From Epiperipatus broadwayi (taxonomy: Eukaryota; Onychophora; Udeonychophora; Euonychophora; Peripatidae), in assembly GCA_028023455.1 (NCBI GenBank), contig JAQFVV010000444.1:310001-374000 (forward strand): a DNA stretch of 64,000 nt, in the 5' to 3' direction. A program made the translations under genes and the position numbers. The notes under the pieces were generated by a model. It searched no databases. It was not told the DNA's origin and was given only the letters and a program-made list of their open reading frames with translations. The stretch's first letter is position 1, and each line of letters begins with the position of its first letter. Shown piece by piece: positions 59,388 to 64,000 of the stretch.

Positions 59388-59987
59388 TTTTATCCATTAC
59401 AATATATATATATCTCTTAATCAATTGATAAATTATAAGTAAATTGCAATAATAGATAACTTGTTGATATAGAAGTTAATGTAATATTATCTAATTGATT
59501 TTCATTCTAATATGAACTTTGTCAAGATGCCATTTTTAAAATTTATTATGTGACAAGAAATGTTCCACAGCTTTATACAGTTTCTAGTGATCATCAATAA
59601 AAATAAACTCATGAAAAAATAATATATATATATTTTAAATTTACATATAAACATCCTCTTATTCATCTCTTTACTACCTTATAATTACCTATCTATAATT
59701 GAATAGACAATTAATTCATATCTTATACTATCAATACACACACAGACACACCCACATATAAATTATAGATTCTAATTATTTAACAAAGACCATTTGCCTT
59801 TCAGTTTTGTAGAACCATTGATCATAATAATATATTTATCTCTTTTTTATATATAATGTTTCATCATATTTTCTTTTTTAAAATTTTTTATTATACTTCA
59901 TTACCTTCATATTTTTTCACAGTTTATTATATTTCCTGTTTCTAAATAATGATTATTCAGTCCAAATATAATTTATTTTCTATTTAT
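59388..59987. other. AT-rich non-coding DNA
   Basis: Short CA and TA tracts (59735-59760). Otherwise nothing recognised. Confidence 0.5.
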
Positions 59988-60212
59988 TTATCTATTATAC
60001 TCTATAGCTCTTTCAATTGCACTTTCACCTGATTGCCCTATGTATGTTTCATTGCAATTATTATATGTAATTATATAAACAATATTCATTTTTGCATTGC
60101 ATAACCATTTTCTTAAATCTTTACTATTCTTCCATCCTATATTTACTCCATCATTTAATTTATATTTATTCAATAGCATATATATTTTCCTGAATATTGA
60201 AGTGAAATCCAT
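59988..60212 (-). pseudogene. Penelope-like element relic: start of GIY-YIG endonuclease
   Basis: A 74-residue frame ends NSKDLRKWLCNAK, then MNIVYIITYNNC, then NETYIGQSGESAIERA before a stop. VYIITYNNCNETYIGQ matches the first half of the PLE endonuclease (VY-I-C--C---YIG-T). The rest of the domain is missing. The NSKDLRK segment is like that before 31884-32117. Minus-strand sequence up to about 60470 may be further PLE code, but shows no diagnostic motif. Confidence 0.7.
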
Positions 60213-61013
60213 CTCTTAACTTTATCTGTTTTCTTATTGTTTTTTTTAAATATAATTTCCATTTCTGGAATTCAAATTTTTTCTAATTACTTTTCCATTA
60301 TAACCAACTTTAATATATTCATTTTCAATTTCTAATTTTTGCATATCATTTTCAACTTTAAATCCTTTCAAAGCCATTATTTTTTGAGATCATAGTTCAT
60401 ATGAATTAAGATCAATAGCCCCTTTAATATCTTTATCACTGTTAGATAATTGGAAGCTATAATATATATATATATTGAAACGTAAACCTTCCAATCTCTT
60501 TCCGTTTCACCATCAACCTAATGACCTACTCGTCTGAACTAGTTTCGAACCTATTTTAAATGTAAAAATGTAATATATAAGTCGAGCAGGAAAACTTTGC
60601 TATAATGGCCGCTTGAATTGCATCATCCATTTACATACGAAAACACGCTATAATTAGACAGGTTTGATAAAATTATAGCGGAGAAATGCTCATAAATTAT
60701 TATAAAATGTTTTATAAATTTTCAGTCCATTTTTAATAATATTCATATGTGGATGGATAATTTAAACCTTGGAATAGCGGCAAAATGATTTATATATATA
60801 TTTAAGTTAAAATAAAAAAGATATACTATAATGTAAAATGTTTTCTTCAAAATATATTTAATGGCTTTCTGATTTAATGTTTTACATATATAATTGAAAC
60901 TAAAGTATTTTCTTTAAATTTGTTTTTTTTTAAACAAATAATTTGGTAAAAACAAATATGTTAAAAGTTATTTATTTCAGTAAAATAAAAATCCGTTTAT
61001 AATTAAAAATGAG
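60213..61013. other. AT-rich DNA, possible PLE remains at its start
   Basis: The minus strand from 60470 to 60213 can be read as a Lys/Asn/Ile-rich chain, with no diagnostic motif. The rest is unassigned. Confidence 0.4.
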
Positions 61014-61101
61014 AATTTTGTGTAAACAAGAAATCAATTAGTGACGCACCCGGGTAAAAAGTAAAATCTAGTTTACTGATTGATTTTTGTTTGCACAAAA
61101 G
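61014..61101. repeat. Inverted repeat, arms about 28 bases
   Basis: TTTTGTGTAAACAAGAAATC pairs with the inverted GATTTTTGTTTGCACAAAAG. The spacer carries CACCCGGGT. Confidence 0.8.
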
Positions 61102-61150
61102 ACTTTATCATTAAATCAGAATACCATTCCTTCTGCTAAGCTTTAACATT

Positions 61151-61346
61151 CTTTAACACCTAAAAAGGAATTTAATTAATGAAACTGAATCAAATTATAT
61201 AATTTATATGTTTTAATAATTTTTTAAAGTAAATTAAATATAACACCTCGGAGACGTTATCTGTTGCAGAAATTGGATTATATTATTTTATTTAATTAAA
61301 AGTCAATTGGTCCCGAGGCTAATGAAATTCCAAAAAGGTGTTAAAG
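61151..61346. repeat. MITE-like element, about 196 bp
   Basis: CTTTAACACCTAAAAAGGAA at the left end pairs with the inverted right end (TTCCAAAAAGGTGTTAAAG), followed by ATTAATG/TAATGAA. The interior is not recognised. Confidence 0.7.
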
Positions 61347-61359
61347 TTTAGTCAAAATG

Positions 61360-61368
61360 TATAAATAG
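61360..61368 (+). promoter_or_regulatory. TATA-box-like sequence
   Basis: TATAAATAG, followed about 25-35 bases later by a less AT-rich stretch (GCGGGAAGATATACTCC). It could be a pol II promoter of a transposon or gene, but no coding sequence follows. An ATG in good context at 61452 stops after three codons. Confidence 0.2.
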
Positions 61369-61560
61369 GGCTTACTTTAAGCGGGAAGATATACTCCATC
61401 TTGCTTTTGAAGAGCTATTATTATCCAAGTTATAAATTGTTTAATTTTACCATGTCTGGCTAAAGTCAGGCAAAATTTTGCTGCCATTCCCGTGATGGAA
61501 CGCCGAGTTCAATCCATCAAATGCCGAAGCAACAACCAACAAGCTTACACCAAATAAAAG

Positions 61561-61670
61561 ATGTCATAAGCCACTAAAAGGGACTTGCCATTGTTCCAAC
61601 ACCATTTTAAATCGTCTCGCAACTGAATAAGAACATGCCATAAGCCACCAAAGAACTCACCTTCGTTCCA
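61561..61670 (+). repeat. Diverged tandem duplication, period 73 bp
   Basis: ATGTCATAAGCCACTAAAAG with CATTGTTCCA (61561-61598) corresponds to ATGCCATAAGCCACCAAAGA with CTTCGTTCCA (61634-61670). Confidence 0.7.
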
Positions 61671-63289
61671 GCTCGAATCTATCCAGTCCAGCTATAGAAC
61701 TGTTATAATATTATTTAAAATAGCAGAGCTCTGTGAATTTCAAAAACAATCATGATTTCTTCAAAAACAGGTTAGCTAACCATATTATCGAAACTTCTTT
61801 CTAAATTGTTTTTCAAATAATCTTTAAATTCTATAATATGAAATACTTTTGTAAACTTCTGTGTTAATTAATGTTTTGCTATATAATTTAATCACTGCAG
61901 TTATAATTTGCTTTTCTTTTGCTTATTTTTAATTATTATTAGTTGTGCCTATGTTTCGAAACGGTGTGCATTTAATTATAGAATATGTTTTTAAACATAT
62001 AAATTTAACATCTTCGTATTATTATTTATATAGCGTCATTTCGTGCGCTGTTTCGAAACCCAAATTCATATTTTGTCATTTAATAAATTAATTAATAAAT
62101 GTGGCTTTTCAACCTTTAATTATTATGTTACTAAAGATTAAACTAGCCTGGAGTGCAATCATAAGTATATTTTTTTTAGTAAAGTATTCGTAAGTCCCTT
62201 ATTAAATATACTTTTCCTCCTTTTTAAAAGTTTAGTAGTTATAGATAACTAAAGAGATTGAACGGGATAAAGTAAAGTTTGTATATATTCCCGTCAGTAG
62301 CATATACATATTTCTCATGCTACAGAAGAGTTGGCTCTTTTGATCAAGCTGATGATCTAGTGTTCATTTAATATATGATCTTTAATTTATAATATCCTTC
62401 GGCTTGGCGGATGTGGGATTTATTAATATTTTCTCGTTGTGCTGTTCTTTTTGATATATATATAAGATGGAGCCATGGTAAGTCCAGCCCATCTTCTCTT
62501 ATGGGTAGTGCAGTAGCGAAGTCTGAGCTACGGACCAGATTAGCACGTAAGTCCCCCACCTCTGAACCAAATAAAGGTTCCCCATTAGCAGCGTGATGAC
62601 CGGCTATTGGGTAAACCGTTGTTTGTCACAAAAACCCTAAAACTATTCTTCCATCTGCAGAGCCACTTTATTATTATACTTTACTTGTGCCTAGCATATT
62701 AGTAAAATCGTTATAGCCAACTCTTTCCTCCCTAGTATGCAGTCTTTGGCGTTGATCCGAAGCAATCTTGAAAACCCGTTCGATCTAAAGCTATCTGGGA
62801 TGCTTTATAAGCCCATAGTTAATATATAAATTGATTATAGTCAGATGTATTAAGTTTCACTCCAGACTTGGTTTGATTTTACGTAAAAGAGCCACTCGAA
62901 CTGATTATAAAAGGACATAACAAATAAGTTAATGTAGTGATTAGTTGTATAGCAGGATATTTGGCTCCATTAAATCATAGCCACAAACCTATTTGCCAAC
63001 ATCAATTATTGTTCAAATAGTTTAGAGAATGTTACTTTCTAAATGAAATGCCTGTGTGCATTTGCCAACAACAATTGTCAATAAATATATTTTAATTCAT
63101 CACATATCAGTTTCTGTCTCATTATTAAATCAATCCAATTCACTAAGTGCCCATAAGTATTCATTAGTAAAGTCCCTATTATTTAAATATGTTAGATTTT
63201 ATCTGTGGAATGTCTAGTATTTAAGTTGTTTATATATATGTTGAAGTCCATGAGTCTTATTGTTTTCTCCGATTTGCTAATGGGCCAGA
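61671..63289. other. Mixed non-coding DNA
   Basis: The part near 62400-62830 is less AT-rich and more complex than its surroundings. It has only 61-63 codon overlapping frames on both strands with no motif. It could be an old transposon. Confidence 0.35.
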
Positions 63290-63420
63290 GGAAGAATTAA
63301 ATCTTGTGTGCTACCATTGTTATGTTATCCATTGGGTGTTAGATCTGGTGCTTGGAGAATGGGTTCGAATCCAGGCTGGTCCCTGACCTAAATCTCGGGC
63401 TTGACCGGGTTTGAAGTACA
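63290..63420 (+). repeat. SINE-like unit with B-box sequence
   Basis: GGGTTCGAATCC (63361-63372) matches the pol III B-box consensus, and GGTGTTAGATCTGGTGC upstream could be a weak A box. The flanking T-arm does not pair well. CTCGGGCTTGACCGGGTTTG after it resembles a conserved SINE body. No true tRNA fold was found. Confidence 0.4.
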
Positions 63421-64000
63421 TTTTGTGAGTTCCAGCTCGTGTTAGATGGATAAGCATGTTTTGACTGGCACAATATATATATATATTAAGAGCCAGTCAA
63501 CACTTAGGCAATCTTAATGTTAATAACATTAAACAATTTCAAACTGTTGTCAAGGTACGACAAGATAAGACATAAATTAATTGTTTGTTTGATTATAGAT
63601 AATAGTTATAAGGGTAGTAAAGAGGTGAATAAGAATTGATATAATTGATGTATATATGTGTGTGTGTGTATGGAAATTAAAAAAAAAGAATTTTTTTTTT
63701 TTTTACTTTTTTTTTCTAGTGATGACTACTATAGAGGGTATAAAGCTTTAGAACATTCCTTGTCACATGATAATTTTTTAAATGGCATCTTGATAAGGGT
63801 TATATTAGAACAAAAATTAATTAGCTATTACTAAAGTAAGCTCTATATCAACAAGTTGTCTATTATTTTAACTTATTTATAATTTATCGATTGATTAAGA
63901 GTTTGTATATTTTTGACAACATTATGGTCATATAATTTACTGAAAAATGACTATCAAAAATGAAATATTATAAATTAATAATTTTTAATAGGTGTAATTG
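63421..64000. other. AT-rich non-coding DNA
   Basis: It contains a TA tract (63472-63486), a GT tract (63654-63670) and A/T homopolymers (63679-63718). Otherwise nothing recognised. Confidence 0.5.

Noticed and set aside
58810-59442. Long frames of about 200 residues on both strands
   Set aside because: They run through the 500-N assembly gap, and the real bases at either end code for only a few residues.
61452-61560. Start of a gene after the TATA-like box, perhaps a ferritin- or histone-like N-terminus
   Set aside because: The ATG in good context is followed by a stop after three codons. The weak resemblance in other frames is too short and needs frame changes.
63290-63420. Functional tRNA gene
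   Set aside because: The B-box sequence is perfect, but the surrounding T-arm does not pair and no cloverleaf forms.

Overview
This window looks like gene-poor, very AT-rich intergenic DNA from an animal nuclear genome. No intact protein-coding gene, rRNA or canonical tRNA could be supported. It is dominated by simple-sequence arrays, foldback (inverted-repeat) elements and decayed transposons. Several Penelope-like element (PLE) fragments, a Tigger/pogo transposase relic, a Ty3/gypsy relic, tRNA-derived SINE-like units and a 1.5-kb ATCT array together suggest an invertebrate, perhaps a mollusc such as a cephalopod. That assignment is inference; nothing here proves it. A run of exactly 500 N (58888-59387) marks a scaffold gap.

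Layout. 0-9.9 kb: AT-rich DNA with four foldback elements (3.0, 4.2, 6.5 and 6.8 kb) and a 374-bp retroelement with target-site duplications (7781-8154). 9.9-15.6 kb: unclassified, no reading frames. 15.6-16.2 kb: PLE endonuclease relic. 18.4-20.8 kb: giant ATCT array plus a smaller sister array sharing the same downstream flank. 21-28 kb: fragments of the hammerhead-bearing repeat family, PLE pieces at 24.1-25.1 kb, and an 0.8-kb element with inverted termini. 29.4-30.6 kb: Tigger-like transposase relic. 31.1-32.3 kb: a 291-bp near-perfect palindrome carrying a hammerhead-like core, and another PLE endonuclease fragment. 34.4-35.2 kb: a head-to-head inverted pair of the hammerhead repeat, bounded by a 13-bp duplication. 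35.7-50.8 kb: mostly empty, with SINE-like tRNA relics, small palindromes and more copies of the repeat (44.6-46.0 kb). 50.8-51.4 kb: PLE reverse transcriptase relic beside a hammerhead-like repeat. 52.6-56.3 kb: Ty3/gypsy relic on the minus strand (gag-like, protease, RT, RNase H). 59.9-60.2 kb: PLE endonuclease piece. 61-63.5 kb: small inverted repeats and a SINE-like unit.

Most interesting point: at least three sequence families here carry short arrangements matching minimal type I hammerhead ribozymes, with CUGANGA, a hairpin, GAAA, a very short stem III, a UH cleavage site and a closing stem I. The best two are at 35007-35050 and 31280-31322. Hammerheads with short stem III are established for PLEs and for small non-autonomous retrozymes of metazoans, and this window also holds PLE protein relics. 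A retrozyme-like family mobilised by a PLE is therefore a coherent but unproven reading.
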